Source: CAZDXJ01 sp050303615 (GTDB taxonomy: Bacteria > Pseudomonadota > Gammaproteobacteria > Methylococcales > Methylomonadaceae). Taken from it: a DNA stretch of 64,000 nt. Within the stretch, counting starts at the first letter, position 1, and every line of letters starts with the position of its first letter. Below, piece by piece: positions 18,573-27,261 of the stretch. The translations under genes and the position numbers were made by a program. The DNA lies in assembly GCA_050303615.1 (NCBI GenBank), contig JBNLCC010000167.1, positions 10,306 through 74,305 of the forward strand, written 5' to 3'. The notes below the pieces were generated by a model. It worked only from the letters and a program-made list of their open reading frames with translations, was not told where the DNA came from and ran no database searches.

Positions 18573-20129
18573 ATGACAATTAACAATGGCGTTGTCGCAG
18601 CGGGTCACGAACAAACCGCAAAGGCGGCGGAACTGATTTTACGCGAAGGCGGCAACGCCTTCGACGCGGCTGTGGCGGCCCATTTAGCTGCCTGCGTTGC
18701 TGAGCCGGTATTATCTTCTTTGGGCGGCGGTGGCTTTTTGCTGGCACATACCGCAAACGGAAAAAGTACCTTGTTTGATTTTTTCGTACAGACTCCCTTT
18801 GAACAAAACACGCCGGCAGAGACGGACTTTTTTCCGATCTCCGCTGATTTCGGTTCAGTACAGCAGGAATTCCATATCGGAGCCGGGTCGATTGCCACAC
18901 CCGGCACAGTTAAGGGCCTTTTTACGGTGCACAATGAACTGTGCACAATGCCGATGACGCGCTTGGCCGAACCGGCAATAGCACTGGCACGCAACGGTGT
19001 CTCCTTGAATGCCTTCCAGGCCTATATCTTCGACATCGTGCAGAGCATTTACCTGTCGAACGTGGAGACGCGGAGCATATACGCCGGCGGTAAACATCGC
19101 CAGCGCTTACTGCGGGAAGGAGAACTATTACAGCAGCCGGAACTCGCCGATTGTTTAGAGGCGCTTTCCCGGGAAGGGGAAGCCCTGTTTTATCAAGGTG
19201 AAATAGCGCAATTAACCGCCCATCTGTGCCGTGAAGGGGGTGGACACTTAAGCAGCAAAGACTTCAACATGTACCGAGTCGTAAAACGGCAACCTCTGTC
19301 GGTTTCTTATCGTAATGCCTTGCTGCTAACCAACCCCGCCCCCAGCTCGGGGGGTACTTTAATTGGATTTGCATTGAAACTGCTGGAAACCATAGAGCTG
19401 CATCGGTATCAGCCCGGAACACTAGCGTATTTGGATTTGCTGGCAAGCATTCAAGGGTTAACCAACAAAGCAAGGGTTGATGCCTTTCTGGACGAAACCG
19501 CGCACTATCCGGGAGAACACCTGCTCGATCCGCACTACGTTGCCGCCTATAGGGAACAGATCAGGGACCGGCCTTCTTGTTCCCGCGGCACGACTCATAT
19601 GAGCGTGATCGACGGACTGGGAAATATCGCCAGTTTAACCACCAGCAACGGTGAAGGTTGCGGGCTGGTCATTCCCGGCACGGGCATTGTTTTGAATAAC
19701 ATGCTCGGGGAAGAGGATCTCAATCCGCGAGGTTTTCATCGTTGGACGCCAAATCAGCGGATGACCTCGATGATGGCGCCAAGTATTGCGTTTCTGGCCG
19801 ACGGTACGCGCATCGCCATCGGTTCCGGCGGCTCCAACCGCCTGCGCACCGCGATCCTGCAGGTTTTGCTTAATTTAATTGACTTTGACATGACGCTGCC
19901 AGAAGCGATCGCAAAGCCCAGAATCCATTTTGAATCGGATTTTCTTAATATTGAGGGCGGCTTTGATCCGGAATACCTTAAACCATTGTTAGCGGATTAT
20001 CCGAACCATAAAATTTGGCAACATAGAAATCTTTTTTTTGGCGGTACCCATTCAGCAAGCATTGGCGCAGAGGGTTTTTGCGGAGTAGGCGATCTTCGGC
20101 GCGGAGGTTATGCGGCCACCGTCACTTAA
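18573..20129 (+). CDS. Gamma-glutamyltransferase (Ntn hydrolase)
   Basis: 518 residues. The autoprocessing and catalytic threonine is Thr340 in SRGTTHMSVIDG; downstream NIASLTTSNGEGCG and GSGGSNRLRTAILQ are the usual substrate-site blocks. It would mature into two subunits and move gamma-glutamyl groups from glutathione or related peptides. The N-terminus (MTINNGVVAAGHEQTAKAAE) has no signal peptide, whereas most bacterial enzymes are periplasmic. Start chosen at the ATG that begins the family domain. It faces the CapA-like gene, so a joint role in gamma-glutamyl polymer or peptide metabolism is possible. Confidence 0.88.
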   Translation: MTINNGVVAAGHEQTAKAAELILREGGNAFDAAVAAHLAACVAEPVLSSLGGGGFLLAHTANGKSTLFDFFVQTPFEQNTPAETDFFPISADFGSVQQEFHIGAGSIATPGTVKGLFTVHNELCTMPMTRLAEPAIALARNGVSLNAFQAYIFDIVQSIYLSNVETRSIYAGGKHRQRLLREGELLQQPELADCLEALSREGEALFYQGEIAQLTAHLCREGGGHLSSKDFNMYRVVKRQPLSVSYRNALLLTNPAPSSGGTLIGFALKLLETIELHRYQPGTLAYLDLLASIQGLTNKARVDAFLDETAHYPGEHLLDPHYVAAYREQIRDRPSCSRGTTHMSVIDGLGNIASLTTSNGEGCGLVIPGTGIVLNNMLGEEDLNPRGFHRWTPNQRMTSMMAPSIAFLADGTRIAIGSGGSNRLRTAILQVLLNLIDFDMTLPEAIAKPRIHFESDFLNIEGGFDPEYLKPLLADYPNHKIWQHRNLFFGGTHSASIGAEGFCGVGDLRRGGYAATVT

Positions 20130-20190
20130 TCAAGCACTCTGCCCGTACAACAAAACCGGCCGAGTCTATTAAGGGCGGCATATCTCGCAT

Positions 20191-20208
20191 CCTCTCCCGC
20201 AGGAGAGG
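20191..20208. repeat. Perfect 7-bp hairpin in convergent intergenic region
   Basis: CCTCTCC, loop CGCA, GGAGAGG, then GTTT. It lies between the stops of the gamma-glutamyltransferase and the host-attachment-like gene. It could be a weak terminator, but the U tract is short; similar CCTCTCC hairpins also occur as dispersed repeats. Confidence 0.4.
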
Positions 20209-20259
20209 GTTTAACGAAATAGCAAACGGAGTGTTGTACCCTACTTTGATCATTTGCCA

Positions 20260-20709
20260 CTACAGGTCCGGCAAATACTCCGGCAGATGACCGCGGATAT
20301 CTTCAAGACTATGCGTAGTAATATTTTTATCAAGTTCAAAACAAACCAGTTTTCGGGTCTGGTCCGACAATTCCTGCCGCAAAATACCAAGAAAAGAAGG
20401 TTCCGAAACAATCAACAATTGTTCAAAATGCTTGGCGTTGCGCGCGGTTTCCAAATGCCTGGCGATACGCTTGGCAAAATCGATGCTTTCCTGTAGTTTC
20501 GGCTCTATTTTATCCTGATAAGCATGCCGTTCCGCAGAGCCGCCAGTACCAGAATCACTGCCGGGAAGATCGCTGGTCATTTTCTGTTCATGTAACCGGC
20601 CTTCAGGATGAGTCCAATCTTCCAACTCATTCAACGACGAAGTCGGTGAATCCGCATTAAAAAATCTTGCACGGCCGTTATCGGCAACCAGGATCCAGGA
20701 TTTTTTCAT
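20260..20709 (-). CDS. Host attachment family protein (baeRF-like)
   Basis: 149 residues. It begins with KKSWILVADNGRARFFNAD, the hallmark of the Host_attach family (named after plant-attachment genes, structurally related to archaeal release factor eRF1 domains). No signal peptide or membrane segment. The biochemical role is not known; proposals include ribosome-associated or stress functions. Monocistronic, between convergent and divergent neighbours. Confidence 0.82.
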   Translation of the reverse strand: MKKSWILVADNGRARFFNADSPTSSLNELEDWTHPEGRLHEQKMTSDLPGSDSGTGGSAERHAYQDKIEPKLQESIDFAKRIARHLETARNAKHFEQLLIVSEPSFLGILRQELSDQTRKLVCFELDKNITTHSLEDIRGHLPEYLPDL

Positions 20710-20920
20710 CGTAGCTCTCCATCAAAAAAATGTTAACTCAATTGAATTATAATGCTACCCCGCTGACAATTCCAATACATCCGGAAAACAATTGCGCAGG
20801 CGGCTTTTAAATGGGCTGTCGCTGATACCTATCGATTCTGACCTGAGCGGATATTACATTTGGTTTGATAAACATGTTAATCTTGACCCGCTATTTTGTT
20901 AACAATGTACAGGCTATTAT

Positions 20921-21556
20921 ATGAAACGAATATTGATACTCAGTTTTGCCGTCATCTTTTTTGCCGGTTGTGCGATTGATCCCTATACCGGCGAGGAAAA
21001 GGTGAGTAATACCGCCAAAGGAGCCGGCATCGGCGCCGCAGGTGGCGCCATTATAGGAGCCATCGCCGGCGGCGGTAAGGGTGCCGCTATCGGTGCCGCA
21101 GCGGGATCCGTATTGGGAGCCGGCGGCGGGTATTACATGGACCGCCAGGAAGCGAAATTACGCGCCAGGCTGGAGGGAACCGGAGTCCGGGTGCAACGCC
21201 AAGGGGACAACCTAATTTTAATCATGCCCGGCAACATCACTTTTGCCACCGACTCATCGGACATCAACGCAAGTTTCTATCCGATTCTGGATTCGGTTGC
21301 AATTGTCCTCAATGAGTTTGATAAAACCGCAATTAATGTTTCCGGCTATACCGATTCGACCGGTGGTTTCGAGCATAATCAGCTATTGTCGGAGCGGCGC
21401 GCTAATAGCACAGCCAGCTATCTGGTGCAAAGAGGGGTTAATCCGAACCGTATCCAGGCCAGAGGTTTCGGCGAACGGTATCCGATTGCCTCCAACGACT
21501 CGGCGATGGGAAGGGCACAAAATCGCCGGGTGGAAATCACTATCCGTCCCCAATAG
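20921..21556 (+). CDS. OmpA-family outer-membrane lipoprotein with glycine zipper
   Basis: 211 residues. Lipoprotein signal with lipobox FAGC (Cys17). A glycine-zipper segment (about 33-76, repeated GAGIGAAGG-type blocks) probably lies in or against a membrane. The C-terminal OmpA-like domain (about 95-208) has the peptidoglycan-binding features GYTDSTGGFEHNQLLSERRA and RAQNRRVEITI. It resembles YiaD/PAL-type proteins that tether the outer membrane to the wall. A clear terminator follows at 21573. Confidence 0.9.
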   Translation: MKRILILSFAVIFFAGCAIDPYTGEEKVSNTAKGAGIGAAGGAIIGAIAGGGKGAAIGAAAGSVLGAGGGYYMDRQEAKLRARLEGTGVRVQRQGDNLILIMPGNITFATDSSDINASFYPILDSVAIVLNEFDKTAINVSGYTDSTGGFEHNQLLSERRANSTASYLVQRGVNPNRIQARGFGERYPIASNDSAMGRAQNRRVEITIRPQ

Positions 21557-21572
21557 ACACAAAAACTCAAGC

Positions 21573-21594
21573 GAACAACTTGTAGTTGTTCTTT
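21573..21594 (+). terminator. Rho-independent terminator after the OmpA-like gene
   Basis: Perfect 8-bp stem GAACAACT / AGTTGTTC with a TGT loop, followed by TTTAA. It starts 17 bp after the stop codon. Confidence 0.7.
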
Positions 21595-21617
21595 AATGCA
21601 GGACTTTCCTTGTTAAT

Positions 21618-21645
21618 AGACCGCGCCTAATTGAACGGTCTTTTT
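21618..21645 (+). terminator. Second weaker terminator-like hairpin
   Basis: Stem AGACCG / CGGTCT with a 12-base loop, followed by a run of T (the stem end plus TTTTT). It may back up the terminator at 21573. Confidence 0.4.
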
Positions 21646-21662
21646 AATGGGCAATTCCGCTC

Positions 21663-21687
21663 GCGGGAGCACTTAAAGCGCTCCCGC
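21663..21687. repeat. GCGGGAGC inverted repeat upstream of the pentapeptide gene
   Basis: Perfect 8-bp arms GCGGGAGC and GCTCCCGC around a 9-base loop, followed by seven A residues on the plus strand. The A run is on the wrong side for a plus-strand terminator, so a repeat or regulatory hairpin is more likely. Confidence 0.45.
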
Positions 21688-21791
21688 AAAAAAACCTTAT
21701 TTGCGCTACAGCGCTCGGTATATTCCAATTGAACTTACTCTTTCTTCGATTTTCCAACCTATTAACCGCATTCCACAGGAGGTATGCAGAT

Positions 21792-22580
21792 ATGAAAGTC
21801 CCCGTGACAACGTCTCGTTACGTTTACGCCCTGTTATCGCTTGTTTTTTGTGTTTCAGTAGCCGCTGCTGATTTAACCAGAGCCGAGGTTGAAAAACTGC
21901 TGATTGCCGCCGATCAAGCACATCCGGCAAATTTGCGCCGTTTGGATCTGAAAGGCCTGGACTTATCCGGACTGGATTTTCGCAATGCCGACCTGTGGGG
22001 TGCGGATTTGAGAAAAGCGGACTTGAGCAACAGCAATTTATCCGGCCTGAACCTCGATTTAACAGTCATGACGGGCATTAATCTTGCCGGTGCCGACCTA
22101 TCCAAAACCAGCATCTTCGGGGTCAGTATGGTCGGCGCTGATCTAAGCAACGCCAACCTCAGCGGCAGCCGTATCATTGCCATACTGGATCGGGCCAAGC
22201 TCAGCAACGCCGACCTGAGCAATGCGGATTGGGGGGCCGACATGAAGAATCAACCGATGGGACTGATGCGGGTCAGCTTGCAACATGCCGATTTGTCCGG
22301 CGCAGATCTTTCCAATGCGAACCTGAGCCGCGCCCTGTTGAAATTTGGCAATCTATCCAAAGCCAATCTGCAAAATGCCGTGTTATTCGCTGCGGAATTG
22401 GCAAGAGCGAATTTCTCCGGCGCTAATCTGGCCGGTGCGGATTTTACCGAAAGTAAGCTCAACGATACCGATTTCACCGGCGCCAATGTAGCCGGTACCC
22501 GATTTGGCGGTATTAACGATCAGTCTACTATGCGGGGTTGGGACAGCACCAAAAACAAAGAAACAGCGATTTTTGATTGA
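21792..22580 (+). CDS. Secreted pentapeptide-repeat protein
   Basis: 262 residues from the ATG at 21792, which follows an AGGAGG site; the frame stays open upstream but lacks signals. A signal peptide (MKVPVTTSRYVYALLSLVFC to about Ala27) is followed by a short helical region and then about 170 residues of A(D/N)LxX repeats, for example LDLSGLDFRNADLWGADLRK and ADLSNANLSGS. These fold as a right-handed quadrilateral beta helix. The location should be periplasmic. Function unknown; DNA-gyrase-mimic roles of cytoplasmic relatives do not fit an exported protein. Confidence 0.85.
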   Translation: MKVPVTTSRYVYALLSLVFCVSVAAADLTRAEVEKLLIAADQAHPANLRRLDLKGLDLSGLDFRNADLWGADLRKADLSNSNLSGLNLDLTVMTGINLAGADLSKTSIFGVSMVGADLSNANLSGSRIIAILDRAKLSNADLSNADWGADMKNQPMGLMRVSLQHADLSGADLSNANLSRALLKFGNLSKANLQNAVLFAAELARANFSGANLAGADFTESKLNDTDFTGANVAGTRFGGINDQSTMRGWDSTKNKETAIFD

Positions 22581-22750
22581 TGTACCGAAGATTTCCCGAG
22601 AAAGAGATACATACCGCTTTGTCAACCCGCCATAAACAGTAAATTCGATAATCGCATACTAAACACAACATCCGAAAGTGCTAAAATTCAAATCAAGCTA
22701 GTTCAGCTTTCGCAAACGATTTTTCCTTCACTGATACGGAGGAGGAAACC

Positions 22751-23749
22751 ATGTTTAATGATATTGTATCTCTCATTGCTATAGTCGGCATCGATCCTGC
22801 CTGGCTGAAATTTCCCGCGGATTATTTTGGTCCATCCGTCATTATCGTCCTACTAGCAACGCTAGTCGCTTTGGAGCTAAATACCGTAAAAAACCAGCAA
22901 TCGAAATCGGTGTTACTGTTTTCCTACAGGACTAATTTACTTACCTTTTTTTTCAACGATATAACGCTATCGGTGCTGTCAGCATCTTCGCTGTTGCTGC
23001 TGGCTGAGCAGTTAAATCGATACGGATTGCTCACCGGCTGCGATTTGCCGCTGAAGACAGCAGTTTCATTCATTGCCTTCGATTTGACACTGTACCTCTG
23101 GCACAGAGCAAATCATCGATTCGATAGCCTGTGGCGATTCCATAAAGTGCATCACAGCGACAATACGATGAATGCCACCACGGCGTTCCGCATCCATTTT
23201 ACCGAGCTGCTGCTCAACACCCTGCTAAAAGCGCTATTTATTATTGTGCTGGGAATCGAAGCCACGGTCGTGGCATTTTGCGAAGCGATATCGACACTAT
23301 TTGTTATTTTTCATCATGCAAACCTTACTGTTAAAGGTGAAAAACTGCTTAGTTGGCTGATAGTCGTACCGTCTCTGCACCGTACCCATCACTCAGTGCA
23401 ACGTAGCCAACACGACAGCAACTATGGTGCGATTCTTTCTATCTGGGATCGGATTTTCCGGACACTCTCCCACGCCCAGCCAGCTGAAATCGGCCTCAAC
23501 GGCATTAAAGCACAAAATTTTTTCGAATTGTTGCGTTTTGGCTTGACGCCTGCCGGCCCTGTTCAGCCCGAATCCCAGCCGCTACGGCACAGTCAGCCGC
23601 AGCCGTGGGTATCTGTCAGCCTAAACACGATGATTGCCGAGGCGGCCTATTACAAAGCCGAAATGCGCGGCTTCGCACCCGGCTGGGAATTACTCGACTG
23701 GCTGGATGCCGAAAAAGAAATCAGTGCATACGTTAATCAGACGATATAA
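22751..23749 (+). CDS. Sterol desaturase / fatty acid hydroxylase family membrane protein
   Basis: 332 residues with about four membrane helices. The di-iron histidine boxes are visible: His118-x3-His122 (WHRANH), His131-xx-His134-His135 (HKVHH), then HHANL and HRTHH further on. Members hydroxylate or desaturate lipids, carotenoids or sterols using O2. A GGAGGAGG ribosome site lies just before the ATG. Many methanotrophs carry several such genes, some tied to sterol or hopanoid synthesis, but nothing here fixes the substrate. A strong terminator follows at 23825. Confidence 0.88.
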   Translation: MFNDIVSLIAIVGIDPAWLKFPADYFGPSVIIVLLATLVALELNTVKNQQSKSVLLFSYRTNLLTFFFNDITLSVLSASSLLLLAEQLNRYGLLTGCDLPLKTAVSFIAFDLTLYLWHRANHRFDSLWRFHKVHHSDNTMNATTAFRIHFTELLLNTLLKALFIIVLGIEATVVAFCEAISTLFVIFHHANLTVKGEKLLSWLIVVPSLHRTHHSVQRSQHDSNYGAILSIWDRIFRTLSHAQPAEIGLNGIKAQNFFELLRFGLTPAGPVQPESQPLRHSQPQPWVSVSLNTMIAEAAYYKAEMRGFAPGWELLDWLDAEKEISAYVNQTI

Positions 23750-23824
23750 ACCCACTGACATACAAAGCCTGCTGATTGCGCTGTCACGGCGCAGCATTTA
23801 AGCGGGAAATATTATTCAAACTCG

Positions 23825-23851
23825 AAAGGAGGTTTTGCCAACCTCCTTTTT
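23825..23851. terminator. Terminator between convergent desaturase and TonB receptor genes
   Basis: Ten-base-pair perfect stem AAAGGAGGTT / AACCTCCTTT with a TTGCC loop and a T run on the plus strand. It is placed 75 bp after the desaturase stop and 53 bp from the TonB receptor stop, and the A-T flanks suggest it may work in both directions. Confidence 0.8.
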
Positions 23852-23903
23852 CCTACACGACAAAACGTCTTTGCCGGATCACAGCCGCTTGTTGAGCCAT
23901 GAT

Positions 23904-25928
23904 TTAGTAACTTAATTTCAGCCCGGTATAAACAAATCTTCCTGCCTGCGGTAAACCGTAACTTTCCTGATAATTCGTATCCAGGATATTGTCGGCACCG
24001 ACATACAACGCGGCCATGTCTTTATAAATATTGTAATTCAATTTCATATTGAGCAACGTATAGGGATCCAGTTTGGCTTTTTGTACGGGTTCGGTCCGGG
24101 AATAATAATATTCGTCAGCCACATGCATAACATTGAGGTAACCTGAAAATCCATACCCGAAATCATAATTCGCTTCAAACACAAATTTATGTTGCGGACG
24201 ATACTGCAGCTCATCCCTGCCCAGTTCACCGGAACGATCCCTGCTATGCAGATAGGTATAGCTGGTGCGCAACATCAGATTGTCTATCGCATAGGTCTGC
24301 GCCAAAATCTCCATGCCTTGAAATTCATATTTAGCAAAATTCTGGTAAATGTCGGTAAAGAAGTCCTTTTCGATAAAATTGGATACATCGGTTAAAAATC
24401 CGGTAATCCTGATTTCACTGTTCCCGGGCAGTTGCTGGGCCGCTCCCGCTTCATAATTGTATGAATGTTCGAATTGCAGATTCGGGTCGCCACTTTTAAC
24501 ATCGTAAAGCTGATTGATCGATGGAACTTTAACTTTGCGCGATGCCGACACATGCAGCCGCGTGTCAGTCGGCAGATCATAATGCGCCCCGGCAATAAAG
24601 CTACTGTCGTCATCGCCGCTACCGTCATCTCTGATCAGCCAATGATGGCCGTAACCCAATGCCATCCCTAAGTTATCCAAAGGGGAAAATGTAAGCTCAA
24701 CGGCCGAGGAGATAACGCCAATGCTGCGATTTTCATCAACCGTGCGAATCGCAAACGGTTTTTTATTGTTAACGTCCCGTATGGAACCCTTTTGCTCCCA
24801 ACTTTCATCACGGGCATCGACCATCAGCGACAACTGACCGCCCCAATCATGATCATAACTGGCCTGCGAATGGAAGCCGGCGATCTGGGTGGTATCATGT
24901 AGGTCGAACGTACCTTTCACGTTGGGGTCCGACATTGAAGACAAGGACGCATCATCGTAGCGATCGGTTTGTTCGTCTTTGACGTTCAAATAAAGCCACG
25001 ACTTCGACGACCAGGGCCCTTCCGGATCGTAGGCAGCGGTAATTTGCGAAGCATAGTACGCTTCGTCGTTAACGCGTTCGTAGCGGGGATTGCTGGCATA
25101 GATATCACTTTTATCGTTAATCACGCTGCCCGGAATGCCGTGTGCACCTTGCGAATAGTTAAAGCTCAACCCTAAACGCCATTCATCGTCAGGCCGATAA
25201 CCGGCATTGGCATAAACACTGGTGCGCCGCCGGTCGCTGTTATTGCGCAGCCCGCCATCTTCTTCCGAAGTCGGGGTAAAATCGTCGGACAACGGATAAC
25301 CGTCCCGCTCCTGATGGCTTGCGGTAACAATAAAATCGGCATTCTCGGTTCCGCCTGAAGCGCTACCCCAGATACGCTCATGTCCACGGTCGCCCACTTC
25401 TCCAGCCGCTTTGGCATGGAAGCCGGCCGTGCCTTTCTTGGTAACAATGTTGATCACCGCGACCTCGGCGCCATCTCCATAGAGTTCCGAACTGGCACCG
25501 GAAGTCAGTTTGATCTTGGCGATCGGCTCGGTCGGAATCATCGTCGGATCGAATTGCCCATCAAAGCTGGAATTAAACGGTACACCGTTGAGCAGTAGCT
25601 TAACCTGGCGAGTACGGAAACCGCGTACATCGATGCGTGGCGTACCGTCTCCTCCGGTCCTGACATTGACGCCGGGCAGCAATTCTATTGCTTCATCCAA
25701 TGTCCGGGCAGCTTTACGCGCAATCTCCTGTTCAGTGACTTCGTATACACTGGCAATCGCCTCGACACCCGGCTGCTTTCCCTCGACGACTATTTCGCCG
25801 AGTTGGTACAGGTCGGATGCTTGCTCATCCGCCCAAAGCGGCGAGCCAGTCAAAGCGAGAACTTGGGCGACAACTAAAAAAAAAGATCGAATTAAGCAGG
25901 AATTTGGAATAGGCTTGAATTTATGCAT
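23904..25928 (-). CDS. TonB-dependent outer-membrane receptor
   Basis: 674 residues. Signal peptide to about Ala33; a TonB-box-like region (YQLGEIVVEG); plug domain about 45-165 (ARTLDEAIELLPGVNVR, RIDVRGFRTRQVKLLLNGVP, SGASSELYGDGAEVAVINIV); then a 22-strand barrel ending in a terminal aromatic tail (GRFVYTGLKLSY). It imports a scarce substrate across the outer membrane using TonB energy. It is the third gene of a minus-strand operon with a small membrane protein and a GIDDTDN-type protein, divergent from formate dehydrogenase. No siderophore gene is nearby. Substrate unknown; a molybdate or tungstate ligand is a hypothesis. Confidence 0.92.
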   Translation of the reverse strand: MHKFKPIPNSCLIRSFFLVVAQVLALTGSPLWADEQASDLYQLGEIVVEGKQPGVEAIASVYEVTEQEIARKAARTLDEAIELLPGVNVRTGGDGTPRIDVRGFRTRQVKLLLNGVPFNSSFDGQFDPTMIPTEPIAKIKLTSGASSELYGDGAEVAVINIVTKKGTAGFHAKAAGEVGDRGHERIWGSASGGTENADFIVTASHQERDGYPLSDDFTPTSEEDGGLRNNSDRRRTSVYANAGYRPDDEWRLGLSFNYSQGAHGIPGSVINDKSDIYASNPRYERVNDEAYYASQITAAYDPEGPWSSKSWLYLNVKDEQTDRYDDASLSSMSDPNVKGTFDLHDTTQIAGFHSQASYDHDWGGQLSLMVDARDESWEQKGSIRDVNNKKPFAIRTVDENRSIGVISSAVELTFSPLDNLGMALGYGHHWLIRDDGSGDDDSSFIAGAHYDLPTDTRLHVSASRKVKVPSINQLYDVKSGDPNLQFEHSYNYEAGAAQQLPGNSEIRITGFLTDVSNFIEKDFFTDIYQNFAKYEFQGMEILAQTYAIDNLMLRTSYTYLHSRDRSGELGRDELQYRPQHKFVFEANYDFGYGFSGYLNVMHVADEYYYSRTEPVQKAKLDPYTLLNMKLNYNIYKDMAALYVGADNILDTNYQESYGLPQAGRFVYTGLKLSY

Positions 25929-25985
25929 GGATACTTTTTATTATTATTATTTCTACAATCGTCATCATGAATAAAGCAGACCTTG

Positions 25986-26564
25986 CTAGCTGCGCTGCCG
26001 CCTCGTCAAGCCGGCGAGTATCGCGCCGGCACCACCGCCGACAAAACCGAACCCCAAATGGGTCAATACCGGATAACTCAATCCGCCGGCTAACGAACCA
26101 TGATCCATAGCGAGATAAGTCACTTCCAGATAATGCAGCAGCGGGCGGGTTGCGTGGGCGAAAGCGGCAATGCCCGCTAAAAACAACACATGTTGCCGCC
26201 AACCCTTATTGCTTTGATAACACACATCAACCACAATCCCCGGAATCAGATAAGACAACGCCTCCGAGGGCGGGTAATGCCCGGCTATAGGCAACTGAAC
26301 GGTTACCGCCGCCCCCAAAGCGGCCACTGTCGCCGCCCATTGATAACGGCCGGTTGTCCGGGCAAAAATCAGCAGCGCCATCCACTCCAAACCGTGCCGG
26401 CCGGGCAGTTTCATCGGCCAGTGAAACAATGTATGTAATGCCACCGCCAATACACCGGCAGCAAGCAGCAGCAGTGCCTCCCGCCGGGCCAGATGGCGGC
26501 TGAGTTCAATAGGTTTTAATGACAGCTTTGGGTACCACCCGCCACTGATCGCTTTGCTTATCAT
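25986..26564 (-). CDS. Small integral membrane protein, function unknown
   Basis: 192 residues from the ATG at 26564, which has a GGAG site seven bases upstream. A second ATG two codons earlier (26570) is possible. About five hydrophobic segments are seen, including ALLLLAAGVLAVALHTLF near 32-50, AATVAALGAAVTVQLPIAG and LGFGFVGGGAGAILAGL near the end. The size and layout recall ECF-type substrate-binding S components or CbiM-like proteins, but I see no diagnostic motif. It overlaps the upstream gene by 59 bp and precedes a TonB receptor, so it could be the inner-membrane step of the same uptake system. Confidence 0.7.
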   Translation of the reverse strand: MISKAISGGWYPKLSLKPIELSRHLARREALLLLAAGVLAVALHTLFHWPMKLPGRHGLEWMALLIFARTTGRYQWAATVAALGAAVTVQLPIAGHYPPSEALSYLIPGIVVDVCYQSNKGWRQHVLFLAGIAAFAHATRPLLHYLEVTYLAMDHGSLAGGLSYPVLTHLGFGFVGGGAGAILAGLTRRQRS

Positions 26565-27261
26565 CGTCATTCTCCACTAATAAAGTCGCTTTGCCGTCCA
26601 GCAGCACCGGCCGAGCCCATTCGCTTACCCAAACGCAGGCTGCCGGATCGGTGATTGCATAGCCTGCTACGGTTTGCACATGCTCGATATCGGTCAGATC
26701 ATGCAGCTCTGCCAACGTATAGTTTTTAACTGCCAATTCGCGTATGCCGCGCAAGCCGATAAAACGGCCGTCCCGCCCTTCGGAGCGCAACCCGACCGCC
26801 GCTAATGCGCCAATGACCCCGCCGTGATCTCCGGTTAGTCCCTCCAGATAAAATGCATTGCGTTCGGCTAGATCTTGGCTATCCCGTTGCATCAATACTT
26901 CCGTTTTGGCCTTGCGCCCGTATCGATGAATATCGCTGCTTACTTTTACCGTTTCAGCGATACATAAACCGGCATCGGAGCCGTCGGCACATTCTTTCAG
27001 CAAATATTCCCTGCAATAACGGGTCAACGCCTCTACTTTGTGACGGGGAGCGGTTAAGCGCATACAGGCTGAACTGTTATGCGAGGTATAGGGAATTAAC
27101 GGGCTAACCAACAGTTGATGGCGGGTGATACCGGTTATTGTCGCAAGCCCGTTTTCAGCAAGCAGCATTGCCAGGCGCCGAACCCGAAAACCGGTACCCC
27201 TGCTTTGCAGATTGTCAGTGTCATCGATGCCGACCAGCAGGTCGATTTCATTTTGCGCCAT
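26506..27261 (-). CDS. TiaS-like GIDDTDN-domain protein, role unknown
   Basis: 251 residues from the ATG at 27261; a TTG twelve codons upstream is an alternative and neither has a good ribosome site. The N-terminus carries LLVGIDDTDNLQSRGTGFRV, the signature of the TiaS catalytic domain (archaeal tRNA-Ile2 agmatidine synthetase), followed by a ferredoxin-like region with SHNSSACMRL and LEGLTGDHGGVIGALAAVGL. The OB-fold and zinc ribbon that bind tRNA in TiaS are absent. Bacteria use TilS for tRNA-Ile2, so tRNA modification is unlikely. First gene of an operon with a membrane protein and a TonB receptor, sharing its promoter region with formate dehydrogenase. Confidence 0.8.
   Translation of the reverse strand: MAQNEIDLLVGIDDTDNLQSRGTGFRVRRLAMLLAENGLATITGITRHQLLVSPLIPYTSHNSSACMRLTAPRHKVEALTRYCREYLLKECADGSDAGLCIAETVKVSSDIHRYGRKAKTEVLMQRDSQDLAERNAFYLEGLTGDHGGVIGALAAVGLRSEGRDGRFIGLRGIRELAVKNYTLAELHDLTDIEHVQTVAGYAITDPAACVWVSEWARPVLLDGKATLLVENDDDKQSDQWRVVPKAVIKTY

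Noticed and set aside
21663..21687. GCGGGAGC hairpin as terminator for the OmpA-like gene
   Set aside because: The run of A follows the stem on the plus strand, which is the wrong polarity, and a proper terminator already lies at 21573.
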